Assembly: GCF_003122385.1 (NCBI RefSeq)
Contig: NZ_CP029255.1
Location: 1,798,001-1,862,000, forward strand
Direction of reading: 5' to 3'
Source of the DNA: Flavobacterium crocinum
Lineage (GTDB): Bacteria; Bacteroidota; Bacteroidia; Flavobacteriales; Flavobacteriaceae
Length of the DNA: 64,000 nucleotides
Within the stretch, counting starts at the first letter, position 1. Each line of letters starts with the position of its first letter. A program made the translations under genes and the position numbers. A model generated the notes under the pieces. That model did not search any database. It was not told the DNA's origin and saw only the letters and a program-made list of their open reading frames with translations. Below are positions 44,094 through 52,931 of the stretch, in pieces.

Positions 44094-45329
44094 ATGATCC
44101 TTCGTTTTGTAATTCTATGCGCTCTTTTTTTATTTATTGAGTTCTATTCTTATCAGGCTTTTCGAACTTTAATCAAAGTAAGATGGGTTTTAATAAGTTA
44201 TCAGATTATAAGTGCACTACTTTTAATTTTTATCATATATTCTTTCTCTCAAATAGACCGTTCAGTTGGTCAGACCAGACAATTTATGTTTACGACTGGT
44301 TTGATGTTGACAATTTATGTTCCTAAAATTGTACTTACACTAATAATGTTTGGTGAAGATATTTTTAGGATTGGAGCCAGTATTGTGAACTATTTTGTTT
44401 ATAATGCTCCAAGAAAAGAAATGATGCCGGATCGACGAAAATTTGTAAGTCAGATTGCATTGGGACTCGCGGCAATTCCTTTTCTGTCTATAATTTATGG
44501 AATATTCGAAGGGAAATATAATTTCAAAGTAATCAAGCAAACGGTATTTTTTCCTGATCTTCCTGATGCTTTTGATGGTTTTAAAATCACTCAGATTTCG
44601 GATGTTCACAGTGGAAGTTTTGATAATCCTGAGAAAATCAATTATGCGATTGACTTAATAAATCAGCAGGAATCAGATCTGATTTTGTTTACCGGTGATA
44701 TTGTAAATACTCATGCAAAAGAAATGCATCCGTGGCTGGAAACTTTCAATCGTATTAAAGAGTATAAATACGGAAAGTTTGCTGTTTTAGGAAACCATGA
44801 TTACGGTGAATATGTGACTTGGCCTTCGGAAAAAGAAAAAGATGAAAACTTTCAGGCTATTAAAAAACTGTACGGTCAGATTGGTTTTAAGCTGATGCTT
44901 AATGAACATACTTATATTCAGAAAGGCGATGATAAAATTGCTCTTATCGGAGTAGAAAACTGGGGCGTTAATTTTAAGAAAGCCGGAGATTTAAATAAAG
45001 CTTCAGAAAATGTACATAAGGACGATTTTAAAGTTTTAATGAGTCACGATCCAAGTCATTGGGATGCCGAAATTAAAGATCACCCAAAGAATTTTCATTT
45101 GACTTTTGCAGGTCACACACACGGAATGCAATTCGGAATCGAAATTCCGGGATATTTCAAATGGAGTTTAGCACAATACATTTATAAACAATGGGCGGGG
45201 TTATACGAAAACGTCGGAAGATACGTTTATGTTAACCGCGGATTTGGTTTTCATGCCTATCCGGGACGAGTTGGTATTATGCCCGAAATAACGGTCATTG
45301 AACTAAAAAAAGGCCGTAATGTCGCTTAA
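44094..45329 (+). CDS. Membrane-anchored metallophosphoesterase
   Basis: 411 residues. Three or four N-terminal membrane helices (about 1-105), then a calcineurin-like phosphoesterase domain (about 155-400) with all metal motifs: QISDVHSGSFD, LFTGDIVN, LGNHDY, MSHDPSHW and FAGHTHGMQFG. Related to YkuE-like enzymes. Substrate unknown. It follows the lysine-rich gene after a terminator and has its own start region. Confidence 0.9.
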   Translation: MILRFVILCALFLFIEFYSYQAFRTLIKVRWVLISYQIISALLLIFIIYSFSQIDRSVGQTRQFMFTTGLMLTIYVPKIVLTLIMFGEDIFRIGASIVNYFVYNAPRKEMMPDRRKFVSQIALGLAAIPFLSIIYGIFEGKYNFKVIKQTVFFPDLPDAFDGFKITQISDVHSGSFDNPEKINYAIDLINQQESDLILFTGDIVNTHAKEMHPWLETFNRIKEYKYGKFAVLGNHDYGEYVTWPSEKEKDENFQAIKKLYGQIGFKLMLNEHTYIQKGDDKIALIGVENWGVNFKKAGDLNKASENVHKDDFKVLMSHDPSHWDAEIKDHPKNFHLTFAGHTHGMQFGIEIPGYFKWSLAQYIYKQWAGLYENVGRYVYVNRGFGFHAYPGRVGIMPEITVIELKKGRNVA

Positions 45330-45403
45330 TTCGTTAAAAATGCTAAATTTGTATTATATTTATTTCTTTTAATAGATTTAAAAAACTTAAAATTTTTGGT
45401 TTT

Positions 45404-45706
45404 ATGTCAAAATTTGGAGAACTAATAAATGCTCAGGTTCCAGTGTTAATTGATTTTTACACAGATTGGAATGAATCTTCAGTTTCTATGCATCCTGTTA
45501 TTAAGGATGTTGCTGCTGCGCTTGGTGATAAAGCTAAAGTAATTAAAATTGATGTCGATAAAAATCAGGAACTGGCAGAAGCTCTTCGTATAAAAGGACT
45601 TCCAACGTTAATGATTTATAAAGATGGACAAATGATCTGGAGGCAATCCGGAGAACTTGATGCGAATACTATTATAGGAATTGTTCAAGAGCAATTTAAC
45701 GTTTAA
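45404..45706 (+). CDS. Thioredoxin-fold protein lacking active-site cysteines
   Basis: 100 residues with a thioredoxin fold: PVLIDFYTDWNESSVSMHPV, KVIKIDVDKNQELAEAL and the cis-proline loop KGLPTLMIYKDG. The WCGPC active site reads WNESS and the protein has no cysteine at all, so it cannot do thiol-disulfide exchange. The intact fold suggests a binding or chaperone-like role (inference). No signal peptide, so cytoplasmic. Confidence 0.88.
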   Translation: MSKFGELINAQVPVLIDFYTDWNESSVSMHPVIKDVAAALGDKAKVIKIDVDKNQELAEALRIKGLPTLMIYKDGQMIWRQSGELDANTIIGIVQEQFNV

Positions 45707-45736
45707 ATTACTTCCTTTTTTGTTGATATTGTCTCT

Positions 45737-46378
45737 CTAGTGAATAATATCAAACTTATATCCGTTTTCTTTTAAAAAATGCAATGTTCTTGGCAAAGCG
45801 AATCTCAAATTAGGTGAAGCTTTTATACTGTCATGAAAAACAATCACACTGCCGGATTTTACATTCTTCGTCACATTTTCAAGACATTTTTCAGGAGTTA
45901 TGCTTTGGTCAAAATCTGCGCTTAAAACATCCCACATCACAATTTTATAACCTAAATTTCGTAAGATTTTAGATTGTGCCTTTTTGATTTTTCCATAAGG
46001 AGGACGAAACAATAAACGGCGAGGTGTTTTTTCTTGTTCGTCTAAAACTTCAGCACAGTTTTTTACATTTTCGATGTATTCGTTAGTGTGAATTTTCCAC
46101 CCGTTAACATGATTCATGGTATGGTTTCCAATAGAATGTCCATCGGTAATTAGCTTTTCAAATAAAGCTAAGTTGGCTTTGATATTTTTTCCGATGCAGA
46201 AAAAAGTAGCTTTTGCATCAAACTTTTTCAATTCAGATAAAACCCAGTCTGTAATTTCAGGGGTAGGGCCGTCATCGAATGTTAAGTATATTTTCTTTTC
46301 ATTGTTAGGAATGTCCCAGCAATATTTAGAAAATACCTTTTTAATAAATGAATTAGTTTTTACCCAATAAAAGCTCAT
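45737..46378 (-). CDS. Polysaccharide deacetylase (NodB-like)
   Basis: 213 residues. NodB homology motifs: YLTFDDGPTPEITDWVL (catalytic Asp and metal Asp), GHSIGNHTMNH (metal His pair), RLLFRPPYGK, and VIVFHDS near the C-terminus. It removes acetyl groups from amino sugars, probably on cell-wall or surface glycans. No clear signal peptide is visible, which is common for the Bacteroidota members. Terminator at 46410-46451 lies in the gap to DUF2723. Confidence 0.92.
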   Translation of the reverse strand: MSFYWVKTNSFIKKVFSKYCWDIPNNEKKIYLTFDDGPTPEITDWVLSELKKFDAKATFFCIGKNIKANLALFEKLITDGHSIGNHTMNHVNGWKIHTNEYIENVKNCAEVLDEQEKTPRRLLFRPPYGKIKKAQSKILRNLGYKIVMWDVLSADFDQSITPEKCLENVTKNVKSGSVIVFHDSIKASPNLRFALPRTLHFLKENGYKFDIIH

Positions 46379-46409
46379 CTTGAATTGAATTTACATCGTA
46401 TGTAAAATT

Positions 46410-46451
46410 AAAAAATGCAGCGCTATTTATCAAACAGCGCTGCATTTTTTT
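46410..46451. terminator. Hairpin between polysaccharide deacetylase and DUF2723 genes
   Basis: AAAATGCAGCGCT and AGCGCTGCATTTT arms with T runs on both strands. It follows the DUF2723 stop on the minus strand (46477). Confidence 0.88.
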
Positions 46452-46476
46452 AATTGTTAAGATTTTCGTATATTAT

Positions 46477-49400
46477 TTATTCTTTTTCACGTCCAAAACG
46501 TTCAAAAACATTTACATAAGTGTTAAATGTTGTTTTGTGCTGGTTGTAAAAAACAGTGTCTTTATTGTCCTGCATTACGTGTAATAAACTTCTGTAACGC
46601 TCAATATCTGTAATAATATCCATTGCTAAATCAGTTTGGTCAGAAGGAGGTAGTGTACCGTAATAATTTAAATTCTCCTTGTATTTCTGAACCAGTTTGT
46701 TTAGAAGGTCTTGTGCTTTTGCTTTTTCACCTACTTTGTAATAACCATCAGCAAAAGGTTCAACTAAAGAATAATATCCAAATTTATCTAAAGGCATTTG
46801 AGTTATAGCTAAATTAATCACATTTTTAGCTTTATCAATTTTACCTTCTTTAATAAGCTGGTTCATTAATCTTGAAAGGTTAGTACGATATGTAATGCTA
46901 TTTCTTCTTGTTTCAGGATCGTGATAGATGTTTCCGTTGCTATTGCCCCAGTCCCATTTCATTACAATATCATACATTTTATCAGCATCAATTTGTCCCA
47001 TATCCAATGGTCCTCCGTCTTTAGAAGGAGTATTTTTTATTGGAACCAATTTATAAACCATTCCGTCCAGTTGCAGATAATCTTTTAACCATAAGTAATC
47101 TTCATCATCAAAAGCACCTCCGCTGAAATAAATAGGCCTTTTCCAATTGTTATTCGCTAAGATATCAAGCATCATTAAACGGTTTTTGTATAACGCGCTT
47201 CCTTTGATGTTAATGTCTAAATAAGGAACAATAGAGTCGTTGTATTTAGGATTAACTACTTTGTTTTTAATGATTGCATCTTTATCGACATTTACTCTGA
47301 TTTTATTAGTTGGGTAAAAGTGAATAGTTTGTCCATTTTGTAACCCAACAGTTGATTTAGGATTTTTGATGAAATCAATAAAATCGGTAATGTTCCAGCG
47401 AGTATCAATTTTCTGGATGTATACAGTATAATCCAGTCTGTCTCCAACATATTGATCGTGTGTAAAAGAAATAGGAAGCGGATTAGACTCGTATGCTTTG
47501 GCTTTCATTTGATCAATGTACCAATCAGTCATAAATAAACTTGTATTTACAATTTTAACATCCGTTCTAAAATGCTCAATTTCCTGTGCATACCAAAGCG
47601 GAAACGTATCATTGTCACCAATCGTAAATAAAATGGCGTCTTTATCGCAAGAACTCAGATAAGCTTTTGCCATAGCTACAGCTGTATATCTTCCTGATCT
47701 GTCATGATCGTCCCAGTTTTGAGCAGCCATTAAAACCGGTGCAGCTAATAAACTTCCTGCAATAATAATCGGTCCTGCGATTTTTGGAGCAAGATATTTC
47801 TGGATGCTTTCATAGAGCGAATAAACACCAAAACCAATCCAAATAGCAAACACATAGAATGAACCAACAAGTGCGTAATCTCTTTCACGAGGCTCAAAAG
47901 GTCTTTCGTTCAAATATATTTTTAGTGCAATTCCTGTAAATAAGAAAAGTGCTAAAAGGACATAAAAACTTTTCAAATCTTTATTGGCATGGTACATCAA
48001 ACCAATTAAACCTAAAATAAATGGAAGGAAATAATAAGCATTACGTCCTTTGTTGTTTAATACGTCAGTAGGAAGGTTATCCTGAGACCCTAAATGAACA
48101 GAATCTAAAGCTTTGATACCGCTGATCCAGTTTCCGTCCAAATTATCATATTTACCCTGAACATCATTTTGGCGTCCAACAAAGTTCCACATTAAATATC
48201 TCCAGTACATGTATCCAAATTGATATTCAAACATAAAAGCAAAATTGTCTGCTGTTGTTGGTTTTTCAACTAAAAGATATTTGCCGTAGCTTCTTAAAAA
48301 TTTAACATAACCTTCATTGTCAATTTGTTTTTGAGCAAAGGCATGTCTGAATTCAGAAACCGTTTTTTCAACTTCATTACGCAATTGAGCTGTAGCTTTG
48401 TTGTATTCGTCTTCGGTCAATTGGCTGGCGTCAATTCCATATTCAGCTAAATCTTCATCATAACTGTGATTTGGGTCAATTCTGAATTTAGGAGGATTGG
48501 TAAAGTTGATATAGTTTTGAATATGAGCAGTTTCCGTACTCCACATTCTAGGCAGAATTGCTTTCTGATTGTCATCAGAATTTTGTTCTGCATTTTTATA
48601 ATTATTGGTAATAATGTATTTACCTGTTTTATAATCTCTTTCGTAGTTTGGCTTTTTGTCTAAATACGGAGTTTTAGCATCAAGACCGGCAAAAAGTTCA
48701 GTGTATTGAGGTCCGTAAAACAAAGGATTTACACCGTATTGCTCACGATTGTAATAAGCCAAAACCTCAGTAGCATCTGAAGGTTTATTTTCGTTAATAA
48801 CTGTATTGGCATTGGCACGAACCGGAAGCATTAACCAGGTTGAGAAACCAATCAGAATGAATAAAATACACAATATAATAGTGTTGTAAAATATTAATCC
48901 TTTTTGTTTGGTAAATTTTAATCCAAAATAGAAGAAAGCTACAAATAATAAGGCAACAAATATAGTTCCTGAGTTAAAAGGAAGTCCCATGCTGTTTACC
49001 ATGAAAATTTCAGTTTTTCCGAAAAATGCCATAGTTAATGGAAGCAATAATTTGAAGATAAACAACAAGATTCCGATAACTACTACATTGGCAATAAGGA
49101 AGTTTTTGATAGTAACTTTTTCGTAATGCTTGAAATAATACAAAAACCCAATTGAAGGAATAGTTAAAAGGGCCATGAAGTGAACTCCAAAAGATAGTCC
49201 GACAACCAAAGAGATGATTAAAAGCCATTTGTTTCCTTTTGGTTTGTCCATGTCTTGTTCCCAACGTAAACCAAGCCAGAAAAGCAATGCAATTAATAAA
49301 GAGGCCATAGCGTAAACTTCGGCTTCAACTGCATTAAACCAGAAACTATCAGAAAAAGTGTAGGCCAAAGCTCCAACAAAAGAGCTTCCTAAAATAACAA

Positions 49401-49755
49401 TGGAGTTGTTTTGGTCAATCTCGGCAAAACGAGCCACAATCTTTTTTAAGATCATAGAAGAAGACCAGAACATAAATAATATGGTAAATGCGCTAGAGAA
49501 AACAGACATCATATTAACCATTACAGCTACATGCTGTGCATCTATTGCAAACATTGCAAAAAATGCGCCCATCATTTGAAAAAGAGGAGCCCCTGGTGGG
49601 TGACCTACTTCAAGTTTGGCTGCGGTTGCAATATATTCTCCGCAATCCCAAAAGCTCATTGTAGGTTCAACTGTTAATGTGTAGGTAATTAAAGCGATTG
49701 CAAATGCAAACCAACCAATAATTGTATTCCATTTATTGAAATTGAATTGTGCCAT
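46477..49755 (-). CDS. DUF2723 membrane protein (GT117-type)
   Basis: 1092 residues. About 12-13 membrane helices fill two N-terminal blocks (about 13-345 and 590-690). The start contains YTLTVEPTMSFWDCGEYIAT and GHPPGAPLFQMMGAFF, the DUF2723 signature with acidic residues like those of protein O-mannosyltransferase-type enzymes. The periplasmic C-terminal half (about 700-1092) includes LFTIGDNDTFPLWYAQE and ends in a TPR-like stretch. Predicted lipid-linked-sugar glycosyltransferase on the inner membrane. Confidence 0.9.
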   Translation of the reverse strand: MAQFNFNKWNTIIGWFAFAIALITYTLTVEPTMSFWDCGEYIATAAKLEVGHPPGAPLFQMMGAFFAMFAIDAQHVAVMVNMMSVFSSAFTILFMFWSSSMILKKIVARFAEIDQNNSIVILGSSFVGALAYTFSDSFWFNAVEAEVYAMASLLIALLFWLGLRWEQDMDKPKGNKWLLIISLVVGLSFGVHFMALLTIPSIGFLYYFKHYEKVTIKNFLIANVVVIGILLFIFKLLLPLTMAFFGKTEIFMVNSMGLPFNSGTIFVALLFVAFFYFGLKFTKQKGLIFYNTIILCILFILIGFSTWLMLPVRANANTVINENKPSDATEVLAYYNREQYGVNPLFYGPQYTELFAGLDAKTPYLDKKPNYERDYKTGKYIITNNYKNAEQNSDDNQKAILPRMWSTETAHIQNYINFTNPPKFRIDPNHSYDEDLAEYGIDASQLTEDEYNKATAQLRNEVEKTVSEFRHAFAQKQIDNEGYVKFLRSYGKYLLVEKPTTADNFAFMFEYQFGYMYWRYLMWNFVGRQNDVQGKYDNLDGNWISGIKALDSVHLGSQDNLPTDVLNNKGRNAYYFLPFILGLIGLMYHANKDLKSFYVLLALFLFTGIALKIYLNERPFEPRERDYALVGSFYVFAIWIGFGVYSLYESIQKYLAPKIAGPIIIAGSLLAAPVLMAAQNWDDHDRSGRYTAVAMAKAYLSSCDKDAILFTIGDNDTFPLWYAQEIEHFRTDVKIVNTSLFMTDWYIDQMKAKAYESNPLPISFTHDQYVGDRLDYTVYIQKIDTRWNITDFIDFIKNPKSTVGLQNGQTIHFYPTNKIRVNVDKDAIIKNKVVNPKYNDSIVPYLDINIKGSALYKNRLMMLDILANNNWKRPIYFSGGAFDDEDYLWLKDYLQLDGMVYKLVPIKNTPSKDGGPLDMGQIDADKMYDIVMKWDWGNSNGNIYHDPETRRNSITYRTNLSRLMNQLIKEGKIDKAKNVINLAITQMPLDKFGYYSLVEPFADGYYKVGEKAKAQDLLNKLVQKYKENLNYYGTLPPSDQTDLAMDIITDIERYRSLLHVMQDNKDTVFYNQHKTTFNTYVNVFERFGREKE

Positions 49756-49972
49756 ATTTAGGTGTTAAAAATTTGAAAGTTTTCTATCCTACAAAGAAAA
49801 TGTTTTTTTATGTAAAGAATGGAGCATTAACAAAAAATTCTATAAAACTATCAGAAGGAACTAATTTATTGTGTTTGAAGCGCTTCTGAAGTTAAGAGAA
49901 ATTTCAAAGTGAAAAAAAACTTAAAAAATGATTTTTTTTGGTTAAAAAGTTTGCACAAACTAAATAAAGCCT

Positions 49973-49980
49973 TAAATTTG
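49973..49980 (+). promoter_or_regulatory. Promoter of tRNA-Gln copy 1
   Basis: -7 TAAATTTG with a -33 TTG at 49951-49953, spacing 19 bp. Confidence 0.7.
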
Positions 49981-50000
49981 CACTCGCTTTACAGCACTGC

Positions 50001-50071
50001 TGGTCTATGGTGTAATGGTAACACTACGGTTTTTGGTGCCGTCTTTCTAGGTTCGAGTCCTAGTAGACCAA
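50001..50071 (+). tRNA. tRNA-Gln (anticodon TTG), copy 1
   Basis: 71 nt. Acceptor stem TGGTCTA/TAGACCA with discriminator A. Anticodon stem ACGGT/GCCGT encloses loop TTTTGGT, giving anticodon TTG at positions 34-36. T loop GTTCGAGTC. CCA is not encoded. It has its own promoter and terminator. Confidence 0.97.
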
Positions 50072-50074
50072 CAT

Positions 50075-50107
50075 AAAAAGCCTCTCAGAAATGAGAGGCT
50101 TTTTTTT
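50075..50107 (+). terminator. Terminator of tRNA-Gln copy 1
   Basis: AAAAAGCCTCTCA and TGAGAGGCTTTTT arms around GAAA; T run. Confidence 0.92.
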
Positions 50108-50153
50108 ATGCAAAAAAAGTTGTTTGAAAATTTGCATAAACTAAATAAAGTTT

Positions 50154-50161
50154 TAATTTTG
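50154..50161 (+). promoter_or_regulatory. Promoter of tRNA-Gln copy 2
   Basis: -7 TAATTTTG with a -33 TTG at 50132-50134, spacing 19 bp; a diverged copy of the first promoter. Confidence 0.7.
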
Positions 50162-50181
50162 CACCCGCTTAACCGCACTGC

Positions 50182-50252
50182 TGGTCTATGGTGTAATGGT
50201 AACACTACGGTTTTTGGTGCCGTCTTTCTAGGTTCGAGTCCTAGTAGACCAA
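50182..50252 (+). tRNA. tRNA-Gln (anticodon TTG), copy 2
   Basis: 71 nt, identical to copy 1 over its whole length. The whole unit (promoter, tRNA, terminator) is repeated with a period of 181 bp. The promoter region has diverged, whereas tRNA and terminator are conserved. Confidence 0.97.
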
Positions 50253-50255
50253 CAT

Positions 50256-50287
50256 AAAAAGCCTCTCAGAAATGAGAGGCTTTTTTT
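50256..50287 (+). terminator. Terminator of tRNA-Gln copy 2
   Basis: Same hairpin as at 50075-50107, one T shorter. Confidence 0.92.
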
Positions 50288-50322
50288 ATGCTATAAACTC
50301 AGGCTTTTTTTAGATATTTTTT

Positions 50323-50400
50323 TAACGCAATGGGCGCTGAGGTATACGCAAAAAGTGCGCTAAGTTTTTTTAGGATGCAAAGCTCGCAAAGCTTTGTCTG
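50323..50400. repeat. Degenerate ACGCAA/GCGCTAAG repeat
   Basis: AACGCAATGGGCGCTGAGGT is followed by ACGCAAAAAGTGCGCTAAG, two degenerate copies, then GCAAAGCTCGCAAAGC. It lies in the gap between the tRNA pair and the AraC gene. No gene is seen here. Confidence 0.6.
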
Positions 50401-50428
50401 TGATATTTTTCAAGTTTTTTTAACATAG

Positions 50429-50448
50429 CCCGTGGTTTCAACCACGGG
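50429..50448. repeat. Perfect palindrome overlapping the araC-type stop codon
   Basis: CCCGTGGTTT and its arm AACCACGGG (20 bp in total). The middle provides the TGA of the AraC gene (50440-50438) and the left half its last three codons (Ser-Arg-Gly). Confidence 0.85.
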
Positions 50449-51259
50449 AAACGTATTTTTGATTTAAAGAAGAAGGAACAATTCCGAATTTCTTTTTAAA
50501 AGAAAATGAAAAATGCGATAAATCTTCAAAGCCAACTCCTATATAAACTTCGGATGGTAATTTTCCCTGACTGATGAGATAATAGGCTTCTTGTAGTCTT
50601 TTGTTTAAAAGCCATTTTCCGGGTGTTTCCTGAAATACTTTCTGAAAATCTCTTTTAAAAGTGGCTAAACTTCTTCCGGTCAGATAAGCGAATCGTTGCA
50701 TTTGTACATTGAAATGGAAATTTTTGTTCATAAAGGCTTCCAGGTCAATTTTGCCGGGTTCGTTAAAATCGAATAAAATGTCTTTTAGTTCGGGATTGAC
50801 TTTTAGTAAAAGGTGAACAGCTTCTTTTATTTTTAGGTTAAACAAAGTTTCGTTGCTCTCTTGTTCAACTGCGAGATACGATAATAGCGATTCCATGAAA
50901 GATTGGTAAAGTGGATTTGGAGCTAATGAAAACATAGCTTCAGAATCTGCTTTCTTTTCGGATTTGTAATTGTATTCTTTACTGATTTCACGTAAAATTT
51001 CCTGATCCAGAAAAATAGAAATGGTTTTGAATTCTCCTCCTTCCGGCGGGATTTTAGTAAACTTCGCTAAATGATTTCTTCTGCTAAAGCGAAAATCTCC
51101 TGGTTTAGAATGAAAAGTGTTTTTGTTGTCAGAAGCAATCATTTCGCCGGAAATCTGATAGCTGAAAACATGTTCGGGTATAAAATGTTCTCCTTCACGA
51201 CTTCGTGAATAGTAGCAAGAATATAAAATCTTGGGTTTTGTATTAGTCTTTGGGCTCAT
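50438..51259 (-). CDS. AraC family transcriptional regulator
   Basis: 273 residues. N-terminal cupin-like sensing region (about 20-140) and C-terminal double helix-turn-helix (about 175-265): FNVQMQRFAYLTGRSLATFK, FQKVFQETPGKWLLNKRLQE and VGFEDLSHFSFSFKKKFG. The final three residues (SRG) and the stop come from a dispersed palindrome. It is co-directional with and upstream-adjacent to nothing else on its 3' side; the aldehyde dehydrogenase gene lies upstream on the same strand with its stop 64 bp before the start, so it may be the target (inference). Confidence 0.9.
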   Translation of the reverse strand: MSPKTNTKPKILYSCYYSRSREGEHFIPEHVFSYQISGEMIASDNKNTFHSKPGDFRFSRRNHLAKFTKIPPEGGEFKTISIFLDQEILREISKEYNYKSEKKADSEAMFSLAPNPLYQSFMESLLSYLAVEQESNETLFNLKIKEAVHLLLKVNPELKDILFDFNEPGKIDLEAFMNKNFHFNVQMQRFAYLTGRSLATFKRDFQKVFQETPGKWLLNKRLQEAYYLISQGKLPSEVYIGVGFEDLSHFSFSFKKKFGIVPSSLNQKYVSRG

Positions 51260-51322
51260 ATTGTAAAGTTACTAAAAGATCCGGAAAATCTTTTTCAGAA
51301 AAGACTTCCGGATCGGTGAAAA

Positions 51323-52744
51323 TTATTTTTGCTGAATTAAGGCTTTAGGTTCTAAATAAGCTTCAAGTCCTAATACTCCAAATTCGCGTCCAATTCCGGA
51401 TTGTTTAAATCCTCCAAAAGGAGCCATGGTGTCGTGTCCAATTCCGTTTATTTGGACTCTTCCGGCGTTAATTTGCGAAGCGATTCGATGAGCTCTTTCT
51501 TGATTAGCGGAACTTACATAGGCTTGTAGTCCGTAATTGGTGTCGTTGGCAATCTCAATTGCTTCTTCTTCTGTTTTATAAGTGATAATAGATAAAACAG
51601 GGCCAAAGATTTCTTCTTGTGCGATTCTCATTTTGTTGTTTACATTGACGAAAACAGTTGGTTTTACAAAATTTCCTTTTTCAAGACCTTCTGGTTTTCC
51701 TAATCCGCCAGTTAAAACTTCGGCGCCTTCGTTAATTCCGATTTGAATGTAATCCTGAACGCGGTTAAATTGTTTTGCGCTTACCATCGGTCCAACTGCT
51801 GTATTTGGGTTTTTTGGGTCGCCCACGATTGTGTTTGAAATTACTTCTTTGATGATTGTTTTAGTTTCTTCTAATTTGCTTTCAGGAATTAATAATCTGG
51901 TTCCGGCAATGCAAGCCTGTCCGCTGTTCATAAATGCAGCGATTACGGCTAATGGAATTGCTTTTGGTAAATCCGCATCATCTAAAATAATGTTTGGAGA
52001 TTTTCCTCCTAGTTCCAGTGTAACACGTTTCATGGTATTAACGGCTTCTTTTGCTATAATTTTCCCAACAGTTGTGGATCCTGTGAAAGAGATTTTTGCG
52101 ACATCCGGATTACGACTTATTTCGGATCCAACTACTTCGCCTAAACCGTTTACGATGTTAAAAACGCCTTTTGGGAGTTTGGCTTCATGTAAGCATTCTG
52201 TAATTAATTGTGTTTGTTGCGCGCTCATTTCGCTTGGTTTGATGACTACAGTGCATCCTGCTGCGATTGCTGTGGAAAGTTTGCTGCAGATAAAGCCATT
52301 GCTTGAATTCCATGGAATAATGATTCCGACAACTCCAATTGGTGTCATTTGTACTTCGGATTCTCCCATTGTTTTGGTAAAATCATAAGTGTTTAATAAT
52401 TCGATTGCTGAGTCAAAACTCTTTTGCATATAAATGAAGCTGTTAGATGCGAATTGAAATGTTCCGCCGTATTCTTCTGTAACAACATTTATAAATTCGT
52501 CTTTTCTTTTTTCAATTGCGGCTTTGATGTTTTTAAGAAATTGAATTCTTTCGTTTATACTGGTTTTTGAAAAAGTTTTAAAAGCAGTTTTGGCAGCGTT
52601 AATTGCGTTTTGCGTGTCTTCGGTATTTCCTAAAAGTACTTTTCCGAGTTTTTCATTTGTTGTTGGGCTGATAAGATTGAAATATTCAGTTCCTTTTGGA
52701 GTAACAAATTCTCCGTTAATGTAAATTTTGTCTATCGTTTTCAT
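51323..52744 (-). CDS. NAD(P)-dependent aldehyde dehydrogenase
   Basis: 473 residues. Motifs: GVVGIIIPWNSS, SFTGSTTVGK, catalytic Glu in TLELGGKSPNI, catalytic Cys in NSGQACIAGTRL and QEEIFGPVLSI. It oxidises aldehydes to acids; the substrate cannot be predicted. The AraC gene lies directly downstream on the same strand. Confidence 0.93.
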   Translation of the reverse strand: MKTIDKIYINGEFVTPKGTEYFNLISPTTNEKLGKVLLGNTEDTQNAINAAKTAFKTFSKTSINERIQFLKNIKAAIEKRKDEFINVVTEEYGGTFQFASNSFIYMQKSFDSAIELLNTYDFTKTMGESEVQMTPIGVVGIIIPWNSSNGFICSKLSTAIAAGCTVVIKPSEMSAQQTQLITECLHEAKLPKGVFNIVNGLGEVVGSEISRNPDVAKISFTGSTTVGKIIAKEAVNTMKRVTLELGGKSPNIILDDADLPKAIPLAVIAAFMNSGQACIAGTRLLIPESKLEETKTIIKEVISNTIVGDPKNPNTAVGPMVSAKQFNRVQDYIQIGINEGAEVLTGGLGKPEGLEKGNFVKPTVFVNVNNKMRIAQEEIFGPVLSIITYKTEEEAIEIANDTNYGLQAYVSSANQERAHRIASQINAGRVQINGIGHDTMAPFGGFKQSGIGREFGVLGLEAYLEPKALIQQK

Positions 52745-52881
52745 GTTGTAATTTTTAATAAATTTTTATTTGACAAATTTCTTTATTAATTAAGTGTTTA
52801 GCTTTGTTGAAAAGCTCAAAGGTGCTGTGTTGAAAAGCTCATTTTTGATTGGTGAAATTTGGGTGAAAATGAGTGTATAAA

Positions 52882-52909
52882 AAAAAGCTTCTCAATTGAG
52901 AAGCTTTTT
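52882..52909 (-). terminator. Terminator of the universal stress protein gene
   Basis: AAAAAGCTTCTCA and TGAGAAGCTTTTT arms; long T run on the minus strand. Confidence 0.88.
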
Positions 52910-52931
52910 GGTTATTTGAGTTTTGTATTCT

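Noticed and set aside
50182..50252. Second tRNA-Gln as a pseudogene
   Set aside because: Identical sequence to copy 1 with intact stems and its own promoter and terminator.
51831..52388. 185-codon plus-strand open frame
   Set aside because: Lies entirely opposite aldehyde dehydrogenase; no family features.
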